DNA from: JABCPE02 sp963506915
GTDB lineage: Bacteria; Bacteroidota; Bacteroidia; Flavobacteriales; Weeksellaceae
NCBI GenBank assembly: GCA_963506915.1
Contig: CAUORE010000021.1
Span: 1-28,782, forward strand
DNA length: 28,782 nucleotides
Reading direction: 5' to 3'
Part shown: positions 7,411 to 14,437 of the stretch, in pieces
Layout of the letters: the number at the start of each line of letters is the position of its first letter
How positions within the stretch are numbered: position 1 is the stretch's first letter
The notes under the pieces: model-generated
Database searches by the model: none
The model's input: the letters and a program-made list of their open reading frames with translations, nothing else
Told to the model about the DNA's origin: nothing
Program-made: the position numbers and the translations under genes

Positions 7411-8925
7411 ATGGCATTTAATTCTATTTTAAATAAAATATTCAATCTTTTCATTCTCAGAAGAATGGAAGGAATCAACCAGTTTATCGAGCATCCTATT
7501 GAGACTCAGCAGAGAGTTTTGTTTTCTCTGCTTTCCCAAGCGAAAAATACGGAATATGGGAAACTTCATCACTTTGAAGAAATTAAGTCTTATGAGGATT
7601 TCAATAAGCAGATTCCTATCGTGTCATACGAGGATTTTGAACCTTTTATCGAGAAGGCGAGACAGGGAAAACCAGATGTTTTTTGGCCTGGTAAAATAAA
7701 ACATTTCGCGAAATCATCAGGAACGACCAATGCGAAGAGCAAATTTATCCCAATTTCAGATGAAAGCCTCCAAAACTGCCATTATAAGGCAGGGAAAGAC
7801 CTTTTGGCGATTTATATTAACAATCATAGAGACAGCAATTTATTTAAATTTAAAAATCTAAGATTAGGCGGAAGTGCCGAGCTTTATGAAAGTTTTGGAA
7901 CGAAATTCGGCGATTTATCAGCGATTTTGATAGAAAATCTGCCTTTTTGGGTAGAGAGAACCACTACGCCGAGCAGAGAAGTTTCTCTCATGTCTGAATG
8001 GGAAACCAAACTAAAAGCCATAGTTTCAGAAGTAAAAAGCAAAGATGTGGGAAGCCTCACGGGAGTTCCCAGCTGGATGATGGTGCTTCTGCAAAGGGTT
8101 TTGAAAGATACAGGGAAGAAATCTATTTCTGAAGTCTGGCCAAATCTGGAAGTGTTTTTCCATGGCGGGATTAGTTTTGTGCCATATAGAGAGCAATATA
8201 AACAGCTGATAGGCAAGGATATCCGTTATTATGAAATCTATAATGCATCGGAAGGATTTTTTGGAATTCAAGACCGATTCGGCAGCGATGAAATGCTCCT
8301 TATGCTGGATTATGGAATTTTCTATGAATTTATCCCAATGGATACTTTTGGGACAGAAAATGCAAAAGCTGTTTCGCTGGAAAATGTAGAATTAGGGAAA
8401 AATTACGCAGTCGTTATCTCCACTAATGGAGGGCTTTGGCGCTATCTGATAGGCGATACGATAAGATTCACAGATCTGAAACCTTTTAGATTTAAAATTT
8501 CGGGAAGAACCAAGCATTATATCAATGCATTTGGCGAAGAGCTGATGATAGATAATGTGGAAACAGCCCTCTCTAAGGCTTGCCAAGAAACTAATGCGAA
8601 AATCACGGATTACACAGGTGCGCCAGTCTATATGAAAGATGGCGAATCTGGCAGCCACGAATGGATGATAGAGTTTTCCACAGAGCCGAATGATTTTGGG
8701 CGTTTTTCTGAAATCTTTGATGAAACACTGAAATCCTTAAACTCTGATTATGAGGCAAAAAGATACAATAACATGACCCTGAAACCGCCGATTATCCATA
8801 AAGCGAGAACCAATCTCTTCTACGATTGGATGGCGTCTCGTGGTAAGCTGGGCGGACAGAATAAAGTCCCTCGCCTCAGCAATGACAGACAATACATAGA
8901 ACCTCTTTTAGAAGAGAATAAATAA
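7411..8925 (+). CDS. GH3-family acyl-acid-amido synthetase-like protein
   Basis: A 504-residue protein of the GH3 family, an ANL-superfamily adenylating enzyme group first known from plants, where members join hormones such as indole acetate or jasmonate to amino acids. The ATP-binding motif is SSGTT (residues 102-106). A second family motif is STNGGLWRYLIGDTIRF (from residue 337, with Asp349). The stretch ISGRTKHYINAFGEELM marks the hinge to a small C-terminal domain (about 365-500). The length and the order of motifs are complete. Bacterial GH3 substrates are generally uncharacterised, so only an ATP-dependent acyl-acid activating role is claimed. The gene ends in its own terminator. Confidence 0.9.
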   Translation: MAFNSILNKIFNLFILRRMEGINQFIEHPIETQQRVLFSLLSQAKNTEYGKLHHFEEIKSYEDFNKQIPIVSYEDFEPFIEKARQGKPDVFWPGKIKHFAKSSGTTNAKSKFIPISDESLQNCHYKAGKDLLAIYINNHRDSNLFKFKNLRLGGSAELYESFGTKFGDLSAILIENLPFWVERTTTPSREVSLMSEWETKLKAIVSEVKSKDVGSLTGVPSWMMVLLQRVLKDTGKKSISEVWPNLEVFFHGGISFVPYREQYKQLIGKDIRYYEIYNASEGFFGIQDRFGSDEMLLMLDYGIFYEFIPMDTFGTENAKAVSLENVELGKNYAVVISTNGGLWRYLIGDTIRFTDLKPFRFKISGRTKHYINAFGEELMIDNVETALSKACQETNAKITDYTGAPVYMKDGESGSHEWMIEFSTEPNDFGRFSEIFDETLKSLNSDYEAKRYNNMTLKPPIIHKARTNLFYDWMASRGKLGGQNKVPRLSNDRQYIEPLLEENK

Positions 8926-8952
8926 AAAACTCCTTTTAAAAAGGAGTTTTTT
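8924..8952. terminator. Bidirectional terminator between GH3 gene and the ECF sigma/sORF transcript
   Basis: The sequence AAAAAACTCCTTT pairs with its complement around a three-base loop, with A- and T-runs on both sides, so it serves both strands. The GH3 stop codon touches its left arm, and the stop of the 44-residue minus-strand ORF (8954-8956) touches its right arm. Confidence 0.85.
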
Positions 8953-8953
8953 G

Positions 8954-9088
8954 TTAATTTTTGAAGGCAATAAAATCCATCTTGTTTAAACTAATTGCAC
9001 TGATACTTTTAGAAAAATTTAGAATAAAATCTATGGTTTTCTTTTTGGGCATAAGTACAATTTTAGCAAAATTGTAGTTTTTTTTCAT
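8954..9088 (-). CDS. Small ORF, 44 residues, downstream of the ECF sigma factor
   Basis: It begins MKKNYNFAKIVLMPKKK and ends in DFIAFKN. The ORF starts 48 bases after the sigma-factor stop codon and ends just before the shared terminator, so it fills the interval and would be on the same transcript. An alternative start at Met13 would give 32 residues. The product is basic, with an amphipathic middle (TIDFILNFSKSISAISL), no signal peptide and no recognised domain. Support comes from position and a complete frame only; there is no Shine-Dalgarno sequence, as usual in this phylum. It could be a real small protein or part of the 3' untranslated region. Confidence 0.4.
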   Translation of the reverse strand: MKKNYNFAKIVLMPKKKTIDFILNFSKSISAISLNKMDFIAFKN

Positions 9089-9136
9089 AGGTGAGATATT
9101 TACTTTTATTTCTCGAACGAAAAAAACTGTTAATTA

Positions 9137-9724
9137 TTATGATGTTAAAACAATTTTATTTTCTGCAATTATTTTTCTAATGTTCATCAGGGCATAGCGC
9201 ATTCTGCCGAGAGTAGTATTGATGCTTGTATTTGTCAGCTCTGCTATCTCTTTGAATGTCAGTTCGTCATAGAAACGCATTTTGATGATTTCCTGCTGAT
9301 TTTCAGGAAGAAATACGATGATGTTTTTTAAATCCTCATGTATCTGGCTGAGAATCAGCTGTTCCTCAATATTGAAATCAGTTTCCTTAATGGTGTCAAA
9401 AATAGAAAATTCATCATCCATGTAAGATGTCTCAGACACAGTGATATGTCGAGATTTTGCACGGAAATGGTCTATGATGAGATTGGAGGCTATTCTTTTA
9501 GCCCAGAGGATAAATTTATCTTCCTCTGTGTATTTTCCCTCTTTTAGCTTGATGATGATTTTTATAAAAGTATCTTGGAAAAAATCATTTGCCAAATCAT
9601 CATCTTTCACTTTATAAAAAATGAAAGAAAATAATTCCTGCTGGTGTTTCTGAATTAACTTTTCTAAAGCCTGTTCATCACCTTTTTGATATTGTGATAT
9701 GAGGCAACTATCAGATATTTTCAT
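9137..9724 (-). CDS. ECF-type RNA polymerase sigma factor (sigma-70 family), no adjacent anti-sigma factor
   Basis: A 195-residue protein with sigma region 2 at about residues 24-95 (LANDFFQDTFIKIII, then WAKRIASNLIIDHFRAKS) and region 4 at about residues 130-185 (LPENQQEIIKMRFYDELTF, then a helix-turn-helix KEIAELTNTSINTTLGRMRYAL). It has no extra domain and no region 1.1 or 3, so it is an extracytoplasmic-function sigma factor. No anti-sigma gene lies on either side: upstream is a 153-base gap and an unrelated small outer-membrane-like gene; downstream is only the 44-residue ORF. Regulation is therefore by another route or by a distant partner. The leader carries a small hairpin at 9743-9760. 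Confidence 0.93.
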   Translation of the reverse strand: MKISDSCLISQYQKGDEQALEKLIQKHQQELFSFIFYKVKDDDLANDFFQDTFIKIIIKLKEGKYTEEDKFILWAKRIASNLIIDHFRAKSRHITVSETSYMDDEFSIFDTIKETDFNIEEQLILSQIHEDLKNIIVFLPENQQEIIKMRFYDELTFKEIAELTNTSINTTLGRMRYALMNIRKIIAENKIVLTS

Positions 9725-9742
9725 AACTCTACATTTTTTACA

Positions 9743-9760
9743 GAGAAGACGAATCCTCTC
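9743..9760 (-). promoter_or_regulatory. Small hairpin with TTCG loop in the leader of the ECF sigma gene
   Basis: On the minus strand GAGAGGA pairs with TCTTCTC (one G-U pair) around a TTCG loop, ending 18 bases before the start codon. It could influence mRNA stability or translation. No TAnnTTTG box is found in the upstream gap. The rest of the 9725-9877 gap holds nothing else I can identify. Confidence 0.3.
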
Positions 9761-9877
9761 CCATTATATCAATTATTGAAAATGTAGAATTTTACCTCAT
9801 GTAATTTAGAATTTTTAATAAACTATATTACAAAGTAAATAAAAATCCACTAGAAAAGCAAATTTTTTACTAGAAAA

Positions 9878-10399
9878 TTATCCTTTAGGTTTGCTTGAGT
9901 TCTTGAATGGCTCTGTTGGGATATTAAATGTAACTCCTAAACGAAATCCCTTCAGTTCTTTTCCGTGAAGCGTTTGGTTCGGATAAGAAAAAGCATACCC
10001 AGCAGTAATATCAAATAAACCAAGTAAACTTATCCCTAGATAAGGCGCAAAATACTTGGTGGTAGCCTCCACTCCAGCCATGTAATAATAGGCGTGAGCG
10101 ACATAGACTTCTTTTCTAGGATTGAATAAAATATCTCCATGGACTTTTGGCATTATCGCAAATTTACCATTTGTAGCGCCTACCAGAGCAGATGCTCCGA
10201 CGCGAAAAGCCACATTATCAGTGTCCTTTTGGGTAAATAAAATTTTCCCGCCCACTTCTCCAAAACTTTGGTTTTGGTAAGCATATCCCACACTAATCAT
10301 TGTAAATGAAGTATTCTGAGCATAGGCAAGCGAAGAACCGAATAAAAAAGCAAGGAGCAGACTCCATTTGCTTTTTGATATAGATTTAGTAGCTTTCAT
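9878..10399 (-). CDS. Small exported, probably outer-membrane beta-barrel protein of unknown function
   Basis: A 173-residue protein with a Sec signal peptide (hydrophobic residues 11-25, cleavage likely after SSLAYA, near residue 27). The mature part alternates polar and hydrophobic residues with Gly and aromatic turns (VGYAYQNQSF, AYYYMAGVEATTKYFAPYLG, FRLGVTFNIP), as in small outer-membrane beta-barrels of about eight strands. The tail FKNSSKPKG is short and basic. There is no lipobox and no T9SS C-terminal domain. Its start overlaps the panB stop by 14 bases, so it is translated from the panB transcript, though no functional link to pantothenate synthesis is evident. Confidence 0.75.
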   Translation of the reverse strand: MKATKSISKSKWSLLLAFLFGSSLAYAQNTSFTMISVGYAYQNQSFGEVGGKILFTQKDTDNVAFRVGASALVGATNGKFAIMPKVHGDILFNPRKEVYVAHAYYYMAGVEATTKYFAPYLGISLLGLFDITAGYAFSYPNQTLHGKELKGFRLGVTFNIPTEPFKNSSKPKG

Positions 10400-11201
10400 T
10401 TTCGTTAGGGAAGTTTTGTTCTTTCACATCTTTTACAAATTGTCCCACAGCCGAGGTGATTTCAGAATAAAGATCGAGATATTTTCTTAAAAATTTAGGT
10501 TTGAAGCCTTCATTCATTCCCACCATATCTTGATAAACCAATACCTGCCCATCGCAGTGAACACCGGCTCCGATACCGATAGTAGGAATGGAAATGCTAT
10601 CTGTAACTTGTTTAGCTAACTGGCTAGGGATTTTCTCTAAAACTAAAGAAAAACAACCTAAACTCTCTAATAATTTAGCATCTTCGATGAGTTTTTGGGC
10701 TTCGGCATCTTCTTTAGCTCTGAGTTTATAACTTCCGAACTGATTGATACTCTGTGGAGTAAGTCCAAGGTGACCCATTACAGGAATTCCTGCATTCACT
10801 ATTTTTTTGATAGAATCTGCAACTTCGCTTCCACCTTCTAGTTTGATGGCGCTCGCTCCTGTTTCTTTCATGATTCGGATAGCGGAATCTAAGGCTTTGT
10901 CAGGATTACATTGGTAAGAACCAAATGGTAAATCTACCACCACCAAAGCTCTTTTTATTCCTCTCACTACACTTTGTGCATGATAAATCATGTGGTCAAG
11001 GGTGATAGGCAGAGTGGTGTCATATCCAGCCATTACATTGGCCGCAGAATCTCCCACCAAAATAGTGTCTATTCCGCCAGCATCCAGCATTCTGGCAGTT
11101 GTAAAGTCATAAGCTGTGAGCATAGATATTTTCTCACCATCCTGTTTCATTTTTCGGATGGTTTCTGTGGTTATCTTTTTTATTTCAGAATGTACAGACA
11201 T
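10386..11201 (-). CDS. panB: 3-methyl-2-oxobutanoate hydroxymethyltransferase PanB
   Basis: A 271-residue TIM-barrel enzyme that adds a hydroxymethyl group from methylene-tetrahydrofolate to ketoisovalerate, the first step of pantothenate synthesis. Conserved stretches visible are LTAYDFTTARMLD, VGDSAANVMAGYDTTLPIT with metal-site Asp, and AIKLEGG. The start at 11201 (MSVHSEIKK) is chosen over an in-frame ATG 51 bases upstream because that extension is low-complexity and lies over the predicted promoter. The gene has its own -7 box just after the terminator of the Crp/Fnr gene. panC and panD are not in the window. Confidence 0.95.
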   Translation of the reverse strand: MSVHSEIKKITTETIRKMKQDGEKISMLTAYDFTTARMLDAGGIDTILVGDSAANVMAGYDTTLPITLDHMIYHAQSVVRGIKRALVVVDLPFGSYQCNPDKALDSAIRIMKETGASAIKLEGGSEVADSIKKIVNAGIPVMGHLGLTPQSINQFGSYKLRAKEDAEAQKLIEDAKLLESLGCFSLVLEKIPSQLAKQVTDSISIPTIGIGAGVHCDGQVLVYQDMVGMNEGFKPKFLRKYLDLYSEITSAVGQFVKDVKEQNFPNENESY

Positions 11202-11226
11202 AGTTTTTATTTTTAAATGTAAAAGA

Positions 11227-11234
11227 CAAAAATA
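11227..11234 (-). promoter_or_regulatory. Putative -7 box (TATTTTTG) for panB
   Basis: It matches TAnnTTTG on the minus strand, lies just downstream of the Crp/Fnr terminator, and gives a leader of about 20 bases to the ATG at 11201. No TTG at -33. Confidence 0.42.
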
Positions 11235-11241
11235 CATAAAA

Positions 11242-11263
11242 AAAATAGGCATTAGCCTATTTT
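11242..11263 (-). terminator. Rho-independent terminator of the Crp/Fnr regulator gene
   Basis: A perfect 9-bp stem (AAAATAGGC with GCCTATTTT) around a 4-base loop is followed on the minus strand by a run of eight T. It begins 9 bases after the stop codon of the regulator. Confidence 0.85.
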
Positions 11264-11272
11264 ATGAAAATT

Positions 11273-11989
11273 TTAATTGTAATCTACATGACCCAGTTTT
11301 CTTAATCTGTTATGGTCTAGTATTTTTATATTTCTTCCCTCCACCTCTATCAGTTGGTCAGTTTTAAACTCAGAGATAAGTCTGATGGCACTTTCTGTAG
11401 CGGTTCCTATCAGGTTAGATATTTCTTCTCTTGTCAAAGAAATTTTTATAAAACCTTCTGGATCAGTTCCTAACTTAAGTTCTAATAAAAGAAGAATCTC
11501 AGCAAGTCTTTCTCTTACGGTTTTTTGTGCAAGGAGCGTGATGGTGTTAGAATACTCTCCTAGTTCACAAGAAATCTTCTGAAGCATAGCGTAGGACAAC
11601 TTCGGATTAGACATAAGTAGCTTATGGAAAATTTCTCCAGAAATGAAAGTCACCTGCACAGGAGACATCGCTTCTGCTGATGCACCAAATTCCTCCTCTG
11701 AAAGTAGTGAACGATAACCGATGAGGTCGCCTTCCTTCGCGAAGCGTAGAATCTGCTGTTTTTTATTAAACCCCATTTTATAGAGTTTTATCGCGCCTTT
11801 TTGTATGAAAAAAACGCCCTTTGGCATCTCACCTTCAGCGAAAACTAACTTGCCTTTTGGAATAGAGATAACTTTCTTTTCATCTAAATATCTCTGGAAG
11901 TCCTCCTCTGAAAGACATTCCTCAAAAGACTTTTCACAGAAAATATTCTGAAAATTATGTTCGATCTCAATGTGATGTTCTATCAGCAT
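11273..11989 (-). CDS. Crp/Fnr family transcriptional regulator
   Basis: A 238-residue regulator with an N-terminal cyclic-nucleotide-binding-like beta-roll (about 35-130), a dimerisation helix (about 130-160) and a C-terminal winged helix-turn-helix (LTREEISNLIGTATESAIRLISEFK, about 184-208). In the region equivalent to the cAMP phosphate-binding cassette (SLLSEEEFGASAEA) the Arg needed for cAMP binding is not seen, so cAMP is an unlikely ligand. Cysteines occur at 18, 25 and 141, too few and too dispersed to call an Fnr-type iron-sulfur cluster. It is a single-gene unit with its own promoter, palindrome and terminator. Confidence 0.92.
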   Translation of the reverse strand: MLIEHHIEIEHNFQNIFCEKSFEECLSEEDFQRYLDEKKVISIPKGKLVFAEGEMPKGVFFIQKGAIKLYKMGFNKKQQILRFAKEGDLIGYRSLLSEEEFGASAEAMSPVQVTFISGEIFHKLLMSNPKLSYAMLQKISCELGEYSNTITLLAQKTVRERLAEILLLLELKLGTDPEGFIKISLTREEISNLIGTATESAIRLISEFKTDQLIEVEGRNIKILDHNRLRKLGHVDYN

Positions 11990-11998
11990 AATTATATG

Positions 11999-12016
11999 AT
12001 ATTTGTCAGCAAATAT
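11999..12016. promoter_or_regulatory. Perfect palindrome on the Crp/Fnr gene promoter, candidate autoregulatory operator
   Basis: ATATTTG-TCAG-CAAATAT is a perfect 7-bp inverted repeat with a 4-base spacer, the geometry of Fnr-type sites. It overlaps the regulator's own -7 box (TATATTTG, minus strand, 12010-12017) and ends 9 bases before its start codon. Binding there would block transcription, so negative autoregulation is the natural inference. Confidence 0.5.
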
Positions 12017-12017
12017 A
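12010..12017 (-). promoter_or_regulatory. Putative -7 box (TATATTTG) of the Crp/Fnr gene
   Basis: It matches TAnnTTTG on the minus strand, with a predicted leader of about 15 bases. No TTG is seen at -33, which fits a promoter needing an activator or one of intermediate strength. The remaining gap to tgt (12018-12127) holds only AT-rich sequence. Confidence 0.45.
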
Positions 12018-12127
12018 ACATTTTTTTTTTAACAGCTAAATTTATTTAATTATAGTTTAAAAAAGACCTCCCTAGTAACAAATAAATAGCTTAAATAAAG
12101 GAAATTTGTTTAATTGAAATTTAAAAA

Positions 12128-13261
12128 TTACAATCTTTGCTTCAGCTGAGGTATGATTTGGTCTTTCCATTCATAAAAATCTCCAGCAAGAATATGCTCT
12201 CTAGCGGTTCTTACCAAATCTAAATAAAATGCCAAGTTGTGAATGGAAGCAATCTGTTTCGCTAAATATTCTTTCGCTACGAAAAGATGTCTTACATAGG
12301 CCTTGCTGTATTCTCTATCCACGAAACTTGTCCCAAATTCATCCAGCGGCGAAAAATCGTCTTTCCATTTTTGGTTTTTCATGTTCATCACACCATTCCA
12401 AGTGAAAAGCATAGCATTTCTGGCATTTCGTGTCGGCATTACGCAGTCCATCATATCAATTCCCAGCCCGATGCTTTCCAAAATGTTCCAAGGCGTCCCA
12501 ACACCCATTAGGTATCGTGGTTTTTCTTTTGGAAGAATGTCTGTAACGATGTCTGTGATTTCGTACATTATTTCTTCTGGCTCTCCCACAGAAAGCCCTC
12601 CGATAGCGTTTCCTGCGGCTCCTGCTTCCGAGATAACCTCCGCGGAGATTTTTCTAAGGTCGTGATAGACAGAACCTTGGACAATCGGGAATAAATTCTG
12701 CTGATGTCCGTAGAGTTCTTTATTTGCTGATGTCCAGTCAATACATCTTTTCAGCCAGCGGTGAGTCAGCTCCATGGATTCCTTGGCTTGGTTGTATTCG
12801 CATGGGTAAGGAGTACATTCATCAAAAGCCATGAAAATATCCGCGCCTATTTGTCGCTGGATTTCCATTGATTTTTCAGGAGAAATAAAATGATAGCTTC
12901 CGTCTATATGGGATTTGAATTTTACTCCTTCTTCGGTCATTTTTCTGCTTGCAGCCAGAGAAAACACCTGATAGCCGCCGCTGTCAGTAAGAATAGGTCT
13001 GTCCCAGTTCATAAACTGATGCAGTCCGCCTGCTTTCTGCATAATCTCCATTCCTGGGCGGAGATACAGATGGTAGGTGTTTCCTAAGATGATTTGTGCT
13101 TTTATGTCTTCTTTCAGCTCGTGCTGGTGAACGGTTTTTACACTTGCCACAGTTCCCACAGGCATGAAAATAGGAGTTTGTATTTCTCCGTGGTCTGTGG
13201 TTATTTTCCCTGCGCGGGCTTTTCCAGTGGTATTTTTTTCAACTTCAAAAAAAATCTTCAT
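12128..13261 (-). CDS. tgt: Queuine tRNA-ribosyltransferase Tgt, zinc-site cysteines absent
   Basis: A 377-residue TIM-barrel enzyme that exchanges G34 of GUN-anticodon tRNAs for preQ1. Seen: LTDSGGYQVFSL with the substrate-binding Asp, GGLSVGEP, MGVGTPWNILE, and the catalytic motif GIDMMDCVMPTRNARN (Asp269 and Asp272). The structural zinc site normally reads CxCxxC in a loop before the conserved NYSRAYLRHL-like stretch; here that loop reads GTSFVD (residues 310-315), so all three Cys are replaced, while the fourth ligand, His341 in SIHNL, is kept. The length and all catalytic motifs are intact, so the enzyme is probably active. It is the last gene of an operon with the glycosyltransferase and DUF4296 gene (11-base gap). 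Confidence 0.95.
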   Translation of the reverse strand: MKIFFEVEKNTTGKARAGKITTDHGEIQTPIFMPVGTVASVKTVHQHELKEDIKAQIILGNTYHLYLRPGMEIMQKAGGLHQFMNWDRPILTDSGGYQVFSLAASRKMTEEGVKFKSHIDGSYHFISPEKSMEIQRQIGADIFMAFDECTPYPCEYNQAKESMELTHRWLKRCIDWTSANKELYGHQQNLFPIVQGSVYHDLRKISAEVISEAGAAGNAIGGLSVGEPEEIMYEITDIVTDILPKEKPRYLMGVGTPWNILESIGLGIDMMDCVMPTRNARNAMLFTWNGVMNMKNQKWKDDFSPLDEFGTSFVDREYSKAYVRHLFVAKEYLAKQIASIHNLAFYLDLVRTAREHILAGDFYEWKDQIIPQLKQRL

Positions 13262-13272
13262 AGAGGAATATT

Positions 13273-13632
13273 TTATTGTTTAGGGTTGTCTTCGAATTTA
13301 TTTTTCTTTAAATATTCTTTCATTTTCGGGTCTTTCTCCAAAATTATTTTTTTTGCATTGTCATATATTTCATTCAGACTTTTGGAGTCAAGGATATAAT
13401 AATTATAACTATCCTTAAAATCACGAGCCGAAATATGATGCTTTTTCAAAACAAAAAGATTGGCATCTTCCAAGTTCATTTTGGGCTGAATCACATAGGC
13501 CTGCTCATAGATGGCAAAGTCTGCTATAACTTCTGATAGTTTTTCCTTACTAATGAGGTTTTTGGGTTTTTCGGCAGAATTATTACAAGAAAATAACGCC
13601 AGAAAAAGAACCATTACAAAGATTTTTTTCAT
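13273..13632 (-). CDS. DUF4296 domain lipoprotein
   Basis: A 119-residue protein with a lipoprotein signal peptide (lipobox ALFSC, Cys16) and a helical mature part matching DUF4296: LISKEKLSEVIADFAIYEQA followed by a pattern ending in Lys-rich EYLKKNKFEDNPKQ. The function is unknown; the family is almost restricted to Bacteroidota. It is separated by 2 bases from the upstream glycosyltransferase and by 11 bases from tgt, an arrangement I recall as common in flavobacteria, but its functional meaning is not known. Confidence 0.85.
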   Translation of the reverse strand: MKKIFVMVLFLALFSCNNSAEKPKNLISKEKLSEVIADFAIYEQAYVIQPKMNLEDANLFVLKKHHISARDFKDSYNYYILDSKSLNEIYDNAKKIILEKDPKMKEYLKKNKFEDNPKQ

Positions 13633-13634
13633 AG

Positions 13635-14351
13635 TTATAAAGTTCCGAATAATGATTTTAATTTTAATTTAATAACACCAAATATGGCTTCGGTGATGAT
13701 GCCGCCGTTCATCTTGGATTCTCCCTGCGTTCTGTCTGTAAAGATGATAGGGATTTCTACTAATTTTAGTCCTTTTTTGAATGCGCGATATTTCATCTCA
13801 ACCTGAAATCCATAGCCTTTTAGTCTGATTTTGTCTAAACCAATGTTTTCCAGCGCTTTTCTCGAAAAACAAACAAAACCAGCCGTGGTGTCATGAATAG
13901 GAATTCCTAAAATAAATCTCACATATTTCGATGCGAAATAAGACAGCAGCACTCTGCTCATGGGCCAATTGACCACATTCACGCCCTTGCAGTATCTGGA
14001 ACCGATGGACATATCGGCATTTTGGCAGGCTTCCAATAATTTTGGCAGGTCATTGGGATTGTGTGAGAAATCTGCATCCATCTCAAAAATATAATCATAA
14101 TTATGACGAAGTGCCCAGCCAAAGCCGTGTAAATAAGCCTTTCCTAAACCATTTTTAGCTTTTCTAACGCTCAAGTGGAGATGTGTAGGAAACTCATTTT
14201 GAAGGGTTTTTACAATCTCCGCAGTGCCGTCAGGAGAGGAATCGTCCACGACTAAAATATGAAAATCTTGTTCCAAAGAAAATATAGCCGAAATAATATC
14301 TCGGATATTTTCTTTCTCGTTGTAAGTAGGGATAATAACTAACTTTTTCAT
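13635..14351 (-). CDS. Family 2 glycosyltransferase, dolichol-phosphate mannosyltransferase (DPM1)-like
   Basis: A 238-residue GT-A enzyme. The N-terminus IIPTYNEKENI, the nucleotide-binding VVDDSSPDGT (Asp36, Asp37) and the metal-binding EMDADFSH (Asp92, Asp94) are classical; the stretch FTDRTQGESKM near residue 205 marks the DPM1 group. Such enzymes transfer mannose or another sugar from a nucleotide donor to polyprenyl phosphate at the inner face of the cytoplasmic membrane. No transmembrane segment is present, as in the soluble catalytic DPM1 type. It is the first gene of the operon with DUF4296 and tgt, with a TATATTTG box 13 bases before its start. Confidence 0.9.
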   Translation of the reverse strand: MKKLVIIPTYNEKENIRDIISAIFSLEQDFHILVVDDSSPDGTAEIVKTLQNEFPTHLHLSVRKAKNGLGKAYLHGFGWALRHNYDYIFEMDADFSHNPNDLPKLLEACQNADMSIGSRYCKGVNVVNWPMSRVLLSYFASKYVRFILGIPIHDTTAGFVCFSRKALENIGLDKIRLKGYGFQVEMKYRAFKKGLKLVEIPIIFTDRTQGESKMNGGIITEAIFGVIKLKLKSLFGTL

Positions 14352-14364
14352 TCAGAATAAGGTG

Positions 14365-14372
14365 CAAATATA
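14365..14372 (-). promoter_or_regulatory. Putative -7 box (TATATTTG) for the DPM1-like / DUF4296 / tgt operon
   Basis: It matches TAnnTTTG on the minus strand with a predicted leader of about 10 bases to the ATG at 14351. It faces away from the DUF4271 promoter, so 14352-14437 is a divergent promoter region. Confidence 0.48.
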
Positions 14373-14413
14373 ATCTTTTTTAAATCTTCAGGTTTAAAAA
14401 TAATATAAAACCT

Positions 14414-14421
14414 TATTTTTG
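14414..14421 (+). promoter_or_regulatory. Putative -7 box (TATTTTTG) for the DUF4271-hemD operon
   Basis: It matches TAnnTTTG and lies 16 bases before the GTG start at 14438. No TTG at -33. Confidence 0.45.
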
Positions 14422-14437
14422 TTGAAAATTTTTTTGA

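Noticed and set aside
9761..9775. TATAAT-like hexamer upstream of the ECF sigma gene (minus strand)
   Set aside because: Bacteroidota primary sigma factors use TAnnTTTG rather than TATAAT, and no -35 element accompanies it.
12077..12110. Inverted repeat AACAAAT...ATTTGTT between tgt and the Crp/Fnr gene
   Set aside because: Only 7 bases per arm with a 20-base spacer in very AT-rich sequence and no T-run next to it; chance is a sufficient explanation, and it is not a convincing tgt terminator.
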